Shown here: positions 1-9,700 of the stretch, piece by piece
Position numbering within the stretch: the stretch's first letter is position 1
How the letters are laid out: every line of letters starts with the position of its first letter
Assembly (NCBI GenBank): GCA_020650975.1
Contig: JAIPMN010009743.1
Span: 1-21,761, forward strand
Direction: 5' to 3'
Origin: Apostichopus californicus
Taxonomy: Eukaryota; Echinodermata; Holothuroidea; Aspidochirotida; Stichopodidae
DNA length: 21,761 bases
Translations under genes and position numbers: made by a program
The notes under the pieces: model-generated
Databases searched by the model: none
Seen by the model: only the letters and a program-made list of their open reading frames with translations
What the model was told of the DNA's origin: nothing

Positions 1-742
1 TGCCACTTTGAGAAATTGTATCTCGCGATTCTTATACTCCACCGTACAAAACTTCGTATGATTTTGAATACTCCAATTAAAAAATGCCTAATAGAACTAC
101 CGTCATAGGAGCAATTTGATTTGGTGGGGTTGTAACGACTTGCCCGAAAAAATATAACCAAAATTGCACATGTTAAATGTGCATATCATATAGACATGCA
201 TCGGTTTTTACATCGTATGCAAATAGCATACAATCATTTTACGTCTTATTACTCTTCCATATTGGTTACAATTATTTGGAAGTCGTTACAATATTAATGG
301 TAATAATAATATCAGTGTAACTACTGAAAAACACACTGCAAATTATCTTTCTTCCAGTTGTGTCCCGAAAAGTTATCAGCATATTGCCCGAAATTTCACA
401 AAAATATTTGGTTGGTGGTTAAATGAATGCCAGCGGGTACAAATGTACCGAAAAAAGTTCGCAACAAAAGTGCAGTCGCGAAAGATTGGGTGTTTGACTG
501 ACACTGACCGTATCGTTGACGATTAGCACGAGGCGGGGGGCGGGGGGAGGAGGAGCAGTCGGAATTTTCTGGCTTCAAAACCCATCCAGTTGGATTTTCA
601 GCCACATTAAATTATTCATAATGGCGTATGAGGAAATGCACCATTTTGTGGTAGGACTCCCAGGACGGCAAGTCGAGAAACTCACATGCAGTCGCGGCGG
701 ATAGCTTCCTTAGCCTGTATGTCCGGGGACATTTTGGGACAT
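1..742. other. 5' intergenic stretch, nothing gene-like
   Basis: AT-rich apart from the G-rich tract. The short open frames on both strands (396-605 and 516-704) have no recognisable features. Confidence 0.6.
534..557 (+). repeat. G-rich tract near the window start
   Basis: Two runs of six G separated by one C, then GGAGGAGGAG. It has weaker quadruplex potential than the downstream tract. No CpG-island promoter is evident around it. Confidence 0.6.
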
Positions 743-1054
743 CAGGGGTGGGCAACCTACGGCCCGCATGCGGCCCGCCAGTGATTTTTTACATCATCAC
801 AAAAAACGAACTATAGCTGCTTAGAATTTATCTGCACTAATCATGCTGTCAGGTAGGTCTATTATCACCATTAATTATCAACTGGACTGTATTGACATTA
901 TGTTTTTGTGAATACAGATTAGTACACACCTATTGCTTGAACGTCGTCGGAAGCAAAGCTTTGAATCAACAGCAGGTTGTTGGTTAGGTGCGGCCCTGTC
1001 AATCTTTCACTCCTAAAATCTGGCCCATTCATTCAAAAAGGGTGCCCACCCCTG
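743..1054. mobile_element. hAT-like non-autonomous DNA transposon (MITE), 312 bp
   Basis: The left end CAGGGGTGGGCAAC (743-756) and the reverse complement of the right end (1041-1054, CAGGGGTGGGCACC) match at 13 of 14 bases. CAGGGGTGGGCAA followed by ACGGCCCGC is a terminal style widespread among animal hAT elements. The interior encodes no transposase, so mobilisation in trans is inferred. The flanking 8-mers (735-742 and 1055-1062) do not match, so no target-site duplication is left, or one edge has decayed. Confidence 0.75.
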
Positions 1055-1376
1055 CTATAGGCCTATATCTGAGGCCCTGGGGTCATTCCTTGGGGCTGGG
1101 GTTCCAGTTCGCCGCATCATTTGTCAACTTGCACTGGGTTCTAATGTTCATGTCATTTGGAATCACTAATAAAAGAAATAATCCACCAAAAATGAAGGTC
1201 GCATGAATTTTATTGCAGATTTCCTGAGTGACGAATTTGTAATTTTCTTCCGAATCACGCAACTAGCTGGCTGCTATCCAGCCTGGCAAGTGCCATCTCC
1301 AGCGATCTGGCAGGTATTGAAATCTGAAATTTTCTTGGTACGCTGCGCGCCAACCGATGGTGGCGCTCCGCTTAGA

Positions 1377-1466
1377 TAGTACTCAGAGCCGGCTCTGATA
1401 GTACTCAGAGCCGTATATATACGGCTCTGATAGTACTCAGAGCCGTATATACGGCTCTGATAGTAC
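1377..1466. repeat. Array of three nested perfect palindromes with shared arm TCAGAGCC and spacer TAGTAC
   Basis: Three perfect palindromes share the arms TCAGAGCC/GGCTCTGA: 1383-1398 (16 bp, no centre), 1405-1430 (26 bp, centre GTATATATAC) and 1437-1460 (24 bp, centre GTATATAC). TAGTAC precedes, separates and follows them (1377-1382, 1399-1404, 1431-1436, 1461-1466). The single strand could fold into several alternative hairpins. No protein function is implied. Confidence 0.9.
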
Positions 1467-1496
1467 TTGCGGCCGGAATACTCGAATCGATTACGT

Positions 1497-1511
1497 CCCC
1501 CCCCCCCCCCC
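1497..1511. repeat. Poly-C run, 15 nt
   Basis: An uninterrupted C homopolymer lies just downstream of the palindrome array. Exact length in assemblies is error-prone. Confidence 0.9.
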
Positions 1512-2149
1512 ACGTTTCAAATCGGATTGACGCCCCTGCTGTAGTGTGCCTAGGCCTATACTGTTATAGTTACTTTCGCTATAGAGGGAATCTAGGAACT
1601 TCTGCAGTAGGCCAACTAATATCAGCCGACATACAACATACAACAAAATAAACATATCTGATTGAAGCAAGGTCAACTAAAAGGGTCAACTAAAATGTCA
1701 ACTAAAATGGTCTTCCGGTGGCTGAACTTGATTTCTGTACAAAAATGCTGTAACATTTTCTGCATCAAACCACATCATACCATTCTGTATGACCAAGACA
1801 TGCATGTGTTGGAAACTGCGGCTGGGGATCTTTACAATTCGATCGTCTGGCACATCAAAGTATTGTCTAATTATAATTCAGTGTATACGTGCTATTGGAC
1901 TCCCTGTAGCTTCGGGTAGAAGGACCGGTTATAGTGGACCTTGAGCTGGGGGTGGCAATTACAATATTTGAAACTTACACAGATTTGATCACAGCAAACG
2001 AATACTACTATATTCAAGGATGTTGATTTTCTTTGACTAAATCTCTTTTCTTTCTCTCTCAAATTAATGTCGAATCATGTTGTGAAATAGGGAAGTTTCA
2101 TGAATCGTAAATAAGTTGGAATTACACTTAGAAATTCAAAGGCATATAA
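1512..2149. other. Intergenic stretch, nothing definite
   Basis: Contains GGTCAACTAAAA repeated about three times at 1670-1709 and a second CCCCTGCTGTAG word (1534-1545) resembling the right edge of the hAT-like MITE. No gene is visible; the 85-codon frame at 1662-1919 lacks family features. Confidence 0.5.
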
Positions 2150-2246
2150 TGAAGTAGTAAGTAAATAAGTAAAAAAAAAATGAAAATGAAAAAATGAAAA
2201 AATGAAAAAAATAAATAAATAAAAAAATGAAAAAAAAAAAAAATAA
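2150..2246. repeat. A-rich simple repeat (AAAAATG / AAAT type)
   Basis: Irregular units of A-runs with TGAAAA and TAAA make up almost the whole interval. It could be an expanded poly-A tail of an old retroelement, but no element body is recognisable upstream. Confidence 0.85.
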
Positions 2247-2321
2247 TCATTTTGAGAAAGTTCTGATTCGAATGCTTATCGGGATCTAAATTGTGACGAG
2301 ACTATATATGTTATACACTAA

Positions 2322-2490
2322 CTGTTGATTGGTTGAAAGTGCGCACACCCCTAAAATAATAGTATTAAGTTACCAATTTTGCTCTAAAGAGCCAATCACG
2401 AAGCCAAAAACAAAAAGGTCCTGGTAAGCTCCGCCTACACGAATACGAACTCAGCTTTGGAATACCATTGAACGTTCTAGAAGAATTAAA
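2322..2490 (+). promoter_or_regulatory. Candidate promoter block: three CCAAT boxes, GC-box-like word, heat-shock element
   Basis: ATTGG at 2328-2332 (inverted) and CCAAT at 2373-2377 and 2392-2396 lie within 70 bp. CTCCGCCTAC (2429-2438) and a perfect GAAnnTTCnnGAA heat-shock element (2470-2482, with a further GAA at 2483-2485) follow. Clustered CCAAT boxes with an HSE are typical of stress-inducible animal promoters. The block is about 1.15 kb upstream of the FKBP start codon, so use by this gene would need a non-coding first exon and an intron. No TATA or initiator is evident. Confidence 0.35.
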
Positions 2491-2590
2491 TGTAGATCAA
2501 GTATACAAAGAAGCTGAATTTCGTACCTTTGAGCGTATGAACAGTCGAGTAAACGTTTTACAGTGGTACAATAAAGAGTGACTATAAGCC

Positions 2591-3490
2591 GATGAGCTAA
2601 TTAATTACTGCATGTACATTACATAATATTGCATGAAAATAAAGTCACTCAACTGGTGACTTAAGCCCAGGCATTTGTTTTGATGTATAGGCCTACAAAC
2701 ACCGAAATGGATGTGATAATTTTCCTTTCACTTTTGACTTTTTATGACTTTTTGTTGTTGATGTTTCAAAGGGGAGGAACACTATAGGTCATTGTAAGCT
2801 AGGTTGCAGATAGTTTGCAGAAGATTAAATGTTCATAATAAATTCTTTTTACAGTATAATTTGCCTGAGTCGCGGTTGTCCTTTCTAAAAAAAAATTTAA
2901 GAATGCTTTGGATGGTTATAGTCTAAGAATTGCAATAGGATATGAAGTTTCTGTGTTTAGATTGAAGTTGCCATAAGGTCCTTGATGGGGAATTAATTAT
3001 TTTTCACTGACGAAACTGACAAAAAGTAGTATACCACAGATGAAATAGGATATAAATTTATACCTCGTAATATAGTATAATCTACTCCGTATTGCTTAAT
3101 TACCACCAAAACGGCTTGCATTTTACATGGTGTTATATCTATGGTGTTATTTGTGTACCCAAGTGCCAAATTCTGCTATAATAACGAGTTTTTGAAGTGT
3201 TTATTCAGCAACTTTATTTATTCAGTGAACCGTGTGTAATGACACAATTATTGAAGAGGGCAATCACGCAGCGTAGAAGCATCATTCGCCTGATAATTAA
3301 CGGCTAATATCATAATATATGAGTACAGAAATACGCCTTCAAAAGTACGGCTTTTGTGTTTTTAGCAAGCGCCATCAACTTGCACGGAAGGCCAGAACGT
3401 AGGTCCTAATACAGTTAGGATATGCCACATACAGCGTGTGAAACAATCACATTACAAAAGCAGAAGTGAACTCCACGACCACTGATTGCT
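2591..3490. other. Upstream flank between candidate promoter and exon 1, nothing definite
   Basis: AT-rich sequence with no open frame of note and no recognised repeat. It would be the first intron or the proximal promoter, depending on where transcription starts. Confidence 0.5.
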
Positions 3491-3638
3491 TGTTTGCAGA
3501 ACCCAGTTGAAAGCAGAAAGTTGCTGTTTGTCGTCATAGCAGTTGTACAGTAGTTTTTCAGAACTAGTAAATAAATCATTCATAGGTTCTTATTTTCTAA
3601 AAGCTTTAGACAACTGCGTTGAGTATAAAATAGTAAAT
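3491..3638 (+). promoter_or_regulatory. Probable 5' UTR with candidate splice acceptors
   Basis: Two plausible U2 acceptors precede the start codon: TTGTTTGCAG (AG 3498-3499) and TAGTTTTTCAG (AG 3560-3561). Either would make the ATG exon the second exon, after a non-coding first exon. TATAAAA at 3624-3630 is only 9 bp from the ATG, too close to be the TATA box for this start. Which model is right cannot be told from sequence alone. Confidence 0.35.
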
Positions 3639-3790
3639 ATGAGCGGCCCGCAGGCTTTGGGTAACTCCGGTGTTACAAAGGAGCTGAAGAAAGCAGCCGA
3701 GCCAGGCGCTGCTACTGTTTCCAAAGGTAATGATGTAACTGTACACTGCACGGGATTCCTAGCCACAGAGCCGCCGCAGAAATTTTGGAG
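3639..3790 (+). CDS. FKBP12-like: FKBP coding exon 1 (residues 1-50 plus two bases of codon 51)
   Basis: This exon encodes the start of the protein through HCTGFLATEPPQKFW. The ATG at 3639 has A at -3, and it is the first ATG in this frame after the upstream stop. The open frame continues upstream to 3543 without an ATG, and that extension looks unlike FKBP N-termini, so 3639 is preferred. The exon ends TGGAG followed by GTGAGG, a strong U2-type donor. Reading past it meets TGA within one codon. The two leftover bases AG join C of exon 2 to give Ser51. The first 26 residues (rich in K, A, G) are not conserved in ways I recognise. An upstream non-coding exon is possible. Confidence 0.92.
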
Positions 3791-6700
3791 GTGAGGTTAT
3801 CAAAGAAAAACATGATAAAAATTTTTTTTTTAGTAGTAAACCTAGAGACTACTTGTATACAGCTTTGCAAAATCCTTTGCACAATAATATCCACGTTTTT
3901 TTTCTCAAGAATGTCCATCTATAGGTATAGGCCTACTGTATCTAGGTCTAACAATCTAAGCCCACCAGTTACCAAGGAGTAGGACTAAGCCTTTAACGCT
4001 TTCACTTTTCAGCACACCATTCTCAATTACTATTGTAGCCCTGATATTTATATTCTGAAAAGATTAATTATCCACATTTTCGCCATAATCTGTATATAGG
4101 TAAGACTACAAACTGAGCAATGACCCTATAGTAACCCTTATGCCAATATGCCTGCATTGACTTCTAAAAATGGTCAATGTCATAGGAGTTCCACCGTTAA
4201 ATATGGTCCTATAGTTGATATTCTGAGCAGATAATCTAAAGATACAGTACAACTTATAAATAGTTAACAAAGCTGGCCATATAGGCCTAGCCAGGGGCCA
4301 TACACACAGAACTAACATGGTTGTGTTCTGGTTGTTTCTAATTTCTGTGGTAGTGTCATCACTAATATTTACAAGTTTTCAGTGACTAGTGATTCAGTCT
4401 CAACAATATATTAGTATTACCCAACATTTGGGAGTATTATTTACACATAAAAATTTACTTATTACTGTAGGACTAATTTTTCAGGTCTGATCTGTGAGCA
4501 TGCTCGATATTATTTAAGCTATGTACAACTACTTGTACTGTACTGTACATGGCATATGAAAGGACGAACTTTAAAATGTTTTAAGTAAGATGCAATAACC
4601 TTGATCTCACGGTAAGATGCTGGTATGTTAATGTTTTATCGACAGTAGTAGTAGCCTAACACTAACAGTTCCTGTGTTTGAATAATACAGTACTGTAAAA
4701 AGTGTGTGTGTTGCTACAATAATGCTAGTCCTAGAAGCTACATAAAGTTCATGTTAAAGGGCCTGTACACATAGACAGAGGTAGTCCCAGTAAGAACTGC
4801 GAATAGTGCTCTAATATGTAGAAATCTCACAAAAATATGGGGAGTGGAAAACAGCAAAGAAATGTATGGCTAGAGCGGGATTCAAACCAGTGACCTTTGG
4901 GTTATAAGCCCAGTGCTCTACCAACTAATAGCTAAGCTGGTCACTCAGAGGTCACTGACCAGTTCAAATCCCATTTTAGCCATCAATTTCTTTCCTAGTT
5001 TTCCATTGACTAAACATTCCCGGTCAGTTTCCTATTTTTTTCATAAATGAAAAGAAGTGAGAATAAGAAACTGATCGATTGGTTCAATTCTGAAGAAAGA
5101 AAAAACCCATTTTTTTTTTTTTTTTTTTTCCTAACCATTTTGGAAATATGCTTCAAGGAAAAATAACATTATTGACCAGCAAAGGCCTGACTAAGTACAA
5201 ATATGTACTTAAATTAAAACAAAATGCTGTTCCAACTACTTACGGTAAGAACTAAGATGTGAGAAAAAATGTTTTTCACACTTTTCTTCCAGGTCTATCA
5301 AGATCTTGTCAAAGTGTCTTATACTTATCTACAGTAGCAAAATCATCTGTTATTTAATCTGCAGATTAGTTGCAAATGTTCACCTTTAAGCTATTTAACT
5401 TTGGACACACATCAGAAAACGAGCTTGTGCAGCCTATAGTGCACAATGTAAATTAACTGAGGTCACTGGACAGACCCTGGTAACACTGTGTCATTCATTT
5501 CTAAGAACTTAAAAATTGTCAAATTTGTCACATGTGGGTAATGAATCTCTTCAGGTTTGTCCTACTAGTTATTGTGCTCATAATATCTTAGTCCTACTTT
5601 TACAGACTAACACAAAGCATGGACATTTTCAGGATTTTTTTCAGTTATGTTGCATTGGATACTGTAGGAAGCCACATTTGCAGTTTATTAGCAAGTCTGC
5701 CATCATGATATACTTTCAATGTCTTTAACGTGAAGTCACAGATGTTCCATGTTATTTTGTAAATTTGTAATCCAAATCATCACTTTCCATTTGTGTGTGT
5801 GTTTGTTAGGTACAGTAAGTTGCAGCTGAACTAAATTGTCAAGTGTCCAACTTAACATGTGTAGCAAAATTCCCACTTTATTCTTACTTTTGTAAACATA
5901 AATTTATGATTGCTTTAAAATGACAAAACCCAGTATTAGCGGCTGACCACTGGAATTTCAGATGCATAACATTGCACTCATGAATTTAACTAGAAGGTGT
6001 CATATTATTTAATACAAACTGAAACAGCACCCATTTCTTTAGAGAAGAAATTTCTACATAAACAGCCCAGAATTTCATAAATTTATGGACGTACTGTACT
6101 CTATGGAAGGTACAGTTAATATTAGTTTAGGCATTCAACATGCGATGAGTAAAAGTTGCAATTTAGTTTGTCTTTGTGTGCCATAAATCATCCCCCCCCC
6201 CCTATAGATGCTATATGTATTTCATTTGAATTGTGACTGAGTGACTCTGTAAATTTACCATCTGTTGTGACATTACTGGTCTGTACCAGTAAATAACATC
6301 TTGTGCTGTACCTTATGTTTGGAAATGTTTGTAATTTGCCTGGTTTGTGGAAGGCTTTGCTTGGGTGCGCTGTAAACTTTTTTCTACACTGTACTGTATA
6401 TACTGTATCTTGTGCAAGAATGAATACATTTCCAGGTTTGGGGCTCAACAGGCCCAAGAAAAATATTAAAAATAACTGTGAAAAGTTGCCCCTGGCTTAG
6501 AATGTTTTTCTCAGGTGGTATCAGGAAGCCACTAAAAAAAAGCAAAAAGAAGCACCAAATTGTACTTTGTAGTTACCCCACATAAAGTAATGGAAGTTTA
6601 TAATAGGTTAAACCATATTTTAATTTTTTAAGATTGTACAGTATATCTAAAGAAAGGAAGCTTGGATTGATCAAAGGTTTAGCAGAGGTCAAGCAGACCT

Positions 6701-9700
6701 TTACAGATACCCTTACTTGAATAGATGAGTCTTATTGATTGTATTGACTTTTAAAGTTACGATTAGTTGAATAGATGAGTCATATACTATTGGAGGTCAA
6801 AGGTTAGGCAGCGTTTATGTAAAAATATTAAAGGATCAATCGATCTGCAAATGGGAACAAATGTTGCAAAAAAATACATGTAAAGAAGGATAAGTAAGAA
6901 GAACTGTTATTGATACATGAAATTTGAAGACTAGATTGATAAAATAGCTTGAGATATTGTCTTGAGATACATGGTATGTAGAGCTAGATTTATTGTGTAA
7001 TAACATCATGTAGCAACAGTATGAATGACAAATATGGATGGATGTTATACTTTCTAGTCACTATACTTAAATTACTCATACTTATAGTTACTCATACTTA
7101 CTCATACTGTAGTTTGAACAATGACACTTGAAATTACAGTTATTGAGATTAAACACTTGGGATTGACAGGGGATTGACAATAAATCAATAAATGGGATTG
7201 ATAAATCAATAAATGGGATCAATAAATCATAATGGGATCAATAAATGGGACAAAAAACATTAATGGGATTGACAATAAATACTTGGGATTGACAGGGTTC
7301 ACAGTATCAATAAAGGAAAGTTTGTTCAAGGAAGTAATATTCTGGTTTATTAGGGATATTCCCTTATTCTTTAAGGTTATTTTATGTGTAATTTAGCTGT
7401 TGGTAGACCTGTGACAAACATGCTACATGGAGTGAATAAATAAATATTGACTCCATAGATATAAAGGTTAGCACTTTAAGCTCTGTGATACTATCACCAA
7501 TATATGCATAGCTCTCTGGTATCATACCCTAGCGATCTTGTTCCGCTGCACCGAACTTACTGAGCATTCCACCTTTTGTATTTAAACAAGTTTACTTGAA
7601 CAGGAAATATGTACTAGTTTGACAGAATTAATAACACAACAGGTGTAAACCATAGAGAAAAAATGTGTAATTTCAAGAAACACGCAGCGATACATCAGCA
7701 CAGCCTAGACTTAGTGCTCCACTTTCATGCTGTACCTAGTAAATCCTCATTTGCATATATCAGTATATTAATATCCATCAATTTTAGCATGTTAAAAATA
7801 AAAATTTCTAACAGTCTGCCAAAGTACTGTCCTTTCCTAGTTTAAAAAACTAATCTAACAAATTTCCCCCAGACATTGTGTAAAACCAGATGCCCTCACT
7901 TATCCACACTTAAATATTTTAAACAACAATTGGCCAAATGTTTCGCCGCACTGTTGACGGTCATGCACTTCAGGTACGGTAGGCGTTCTTACTCCTTCTG
8001 GAAGGCAGTGTTGTTCATGAATTAATACCCAAAATGATATGATTTACTTCGCTCCTCTCTTACCTGTCTACCACTCCACAATTGCACTTTCCTATCTACC
8101 TAACTACACATTTGGAAAGGTTTTAGCACTGCGCCCTCGCTCCCTGGGCCACGCCCACTAATTCCTCCTTCCGTATCTACCACCCGGAAGTAGACTACAC
8201 GTTATTTTTCGTGAATCTTTCGTCTGTAATTTTACAACCATCTTTCGCGATTTTGGAATCATCCTTGGATCATTCAGTTACTGAGACCTTCTTCCGTGAC
8301 CCTGATTTTTGGTGTTGATCACAATTAAGTGACAGTTAATTGACTTTCTAGCATATTTTAGGGCAATACTAATGGAGTGGCCTTTAACTTACACATAGAG
8401 CGGCATGCAATACTACATCGTGAGTTGCTAGTCCAGCACAACTTCATCAACTTGTGATATAGTAATATTATACACAGACTGTTTGTGGCTGTATCATTGT
8501 CTGCAAAATGCAGATTAGAGACACAACTATCGACACATTTTGATAGCCCTGGGCAAATTTTTAAGGATTTTTTTCAAATATCTTTGAAGTTGGCAGAATG
8601 TCAGCAAAGTTGTTTGTCTGAAAAACAGTGTAGCGGAACAGCAAAGAATGGCCAATTGTGGATATACTGTACAGTAGGAGAGATGTGTAGTTTGGAGAAT
8701 AGAACACCAGAGCCTCTTTGTGCCAAAAAAGAGATTTCTTTCGTGTGGATCATAGACCTAGCACTATTTTTTTTTTTTTATATTTCAGAATCTCCAAAGT
8801 GTTGAAGAGTAATACAAACTTATCATTTTTTTGTGTATTTAGAACTTTACAATGCAATCTGAATTTGATGTAAACAATTAGCTGTCCCCTGCATGGCAAC
8901 CTCCAAAGCTGATTCTGATTGGACTGATCAGGCAACAGTTCTCTTTTAAAAATCTCATTTTGTATGTTGTCTGTTGTATCAAATTTAACTGCACTGTATT
9001 GGCACCAAACATGCTAGGTATTCAATTATGGTCACCTTTGGTCAAAATTCTTAAACGGTTTTTATTACAACCTCTGAGGAAATTTTCCTCACTGGGACAT
9101 TCAGTCATCTTGTGTGTTCCTTAAAAATTTCTGAGAACAATTTGGATAGAAAGACGTCCAGGAAAGTACTTTTTGACAACTTCTGACAGCTATCAATTAT
9201 AGTGTGCTATAATTTGGGGCCTATACTGACTGCCTTTAAAGGCTAGCATTTTGCATTCTCTACTGGTCAGCTTTAAACTAATATTCCCTCTCATTGTATA
9301 CAATACTGTATGAAGCCCTGGTGGACTGTACATGAATGACCAGCTAATCTATTCAATTTATTGTGTGGGACAAAGAGTGTGAAGGTGGACCAGGGAGTCC
9401 ACTACCTTTCCTTATCATTTTAAGGGATACAAAACAAAAGCAATGGTTGGTGACAAGTAGACCGAGAGGAAATGAGAACAAAAACTTAGCAAGATAAAAA
9501 TTGCACATATAGATCTAGATTTATATTAAACAATTTAGTCAACCACCAATCCAAAACAGTGTTTTAATACATGAGTGCATAGAGCACTTGGTTGATTGTC
9601 TCTTTTGGCAATAATGAAACCAGTAAAGTTGGCCAGATACCTTGCTACTCATTCAGTTCAATGACTGGCAAATGAAATAATTACTGTATAATCCTCTGGA

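Noticed and set aside
3624..3630. TATAAAA just before the start codon
   Set aside because: A start about 30 bp downstream would lie inside the coding exon and lose the ATG.
3543..3638. N-terminal extension of the FKBP from a TTG
   Set aside because: No ATG, sequence unlike FKBP N-termini, and splice-acceptor-like motifs lie within it; ATG 3639 is preferred.
4868..4941. Functional tRNA-Ile(UAU)
   Set aside because: Acceptor stem unpaired and T stem mismatched on the minus strand; fits a SINE head or pseudogene.
8485..8805. 106-codon frame with several cysteines
   Set aside because: Starts at GTG, cysteine spacing fits no family I know, and it ends in a T-run-encoded Phe tract.
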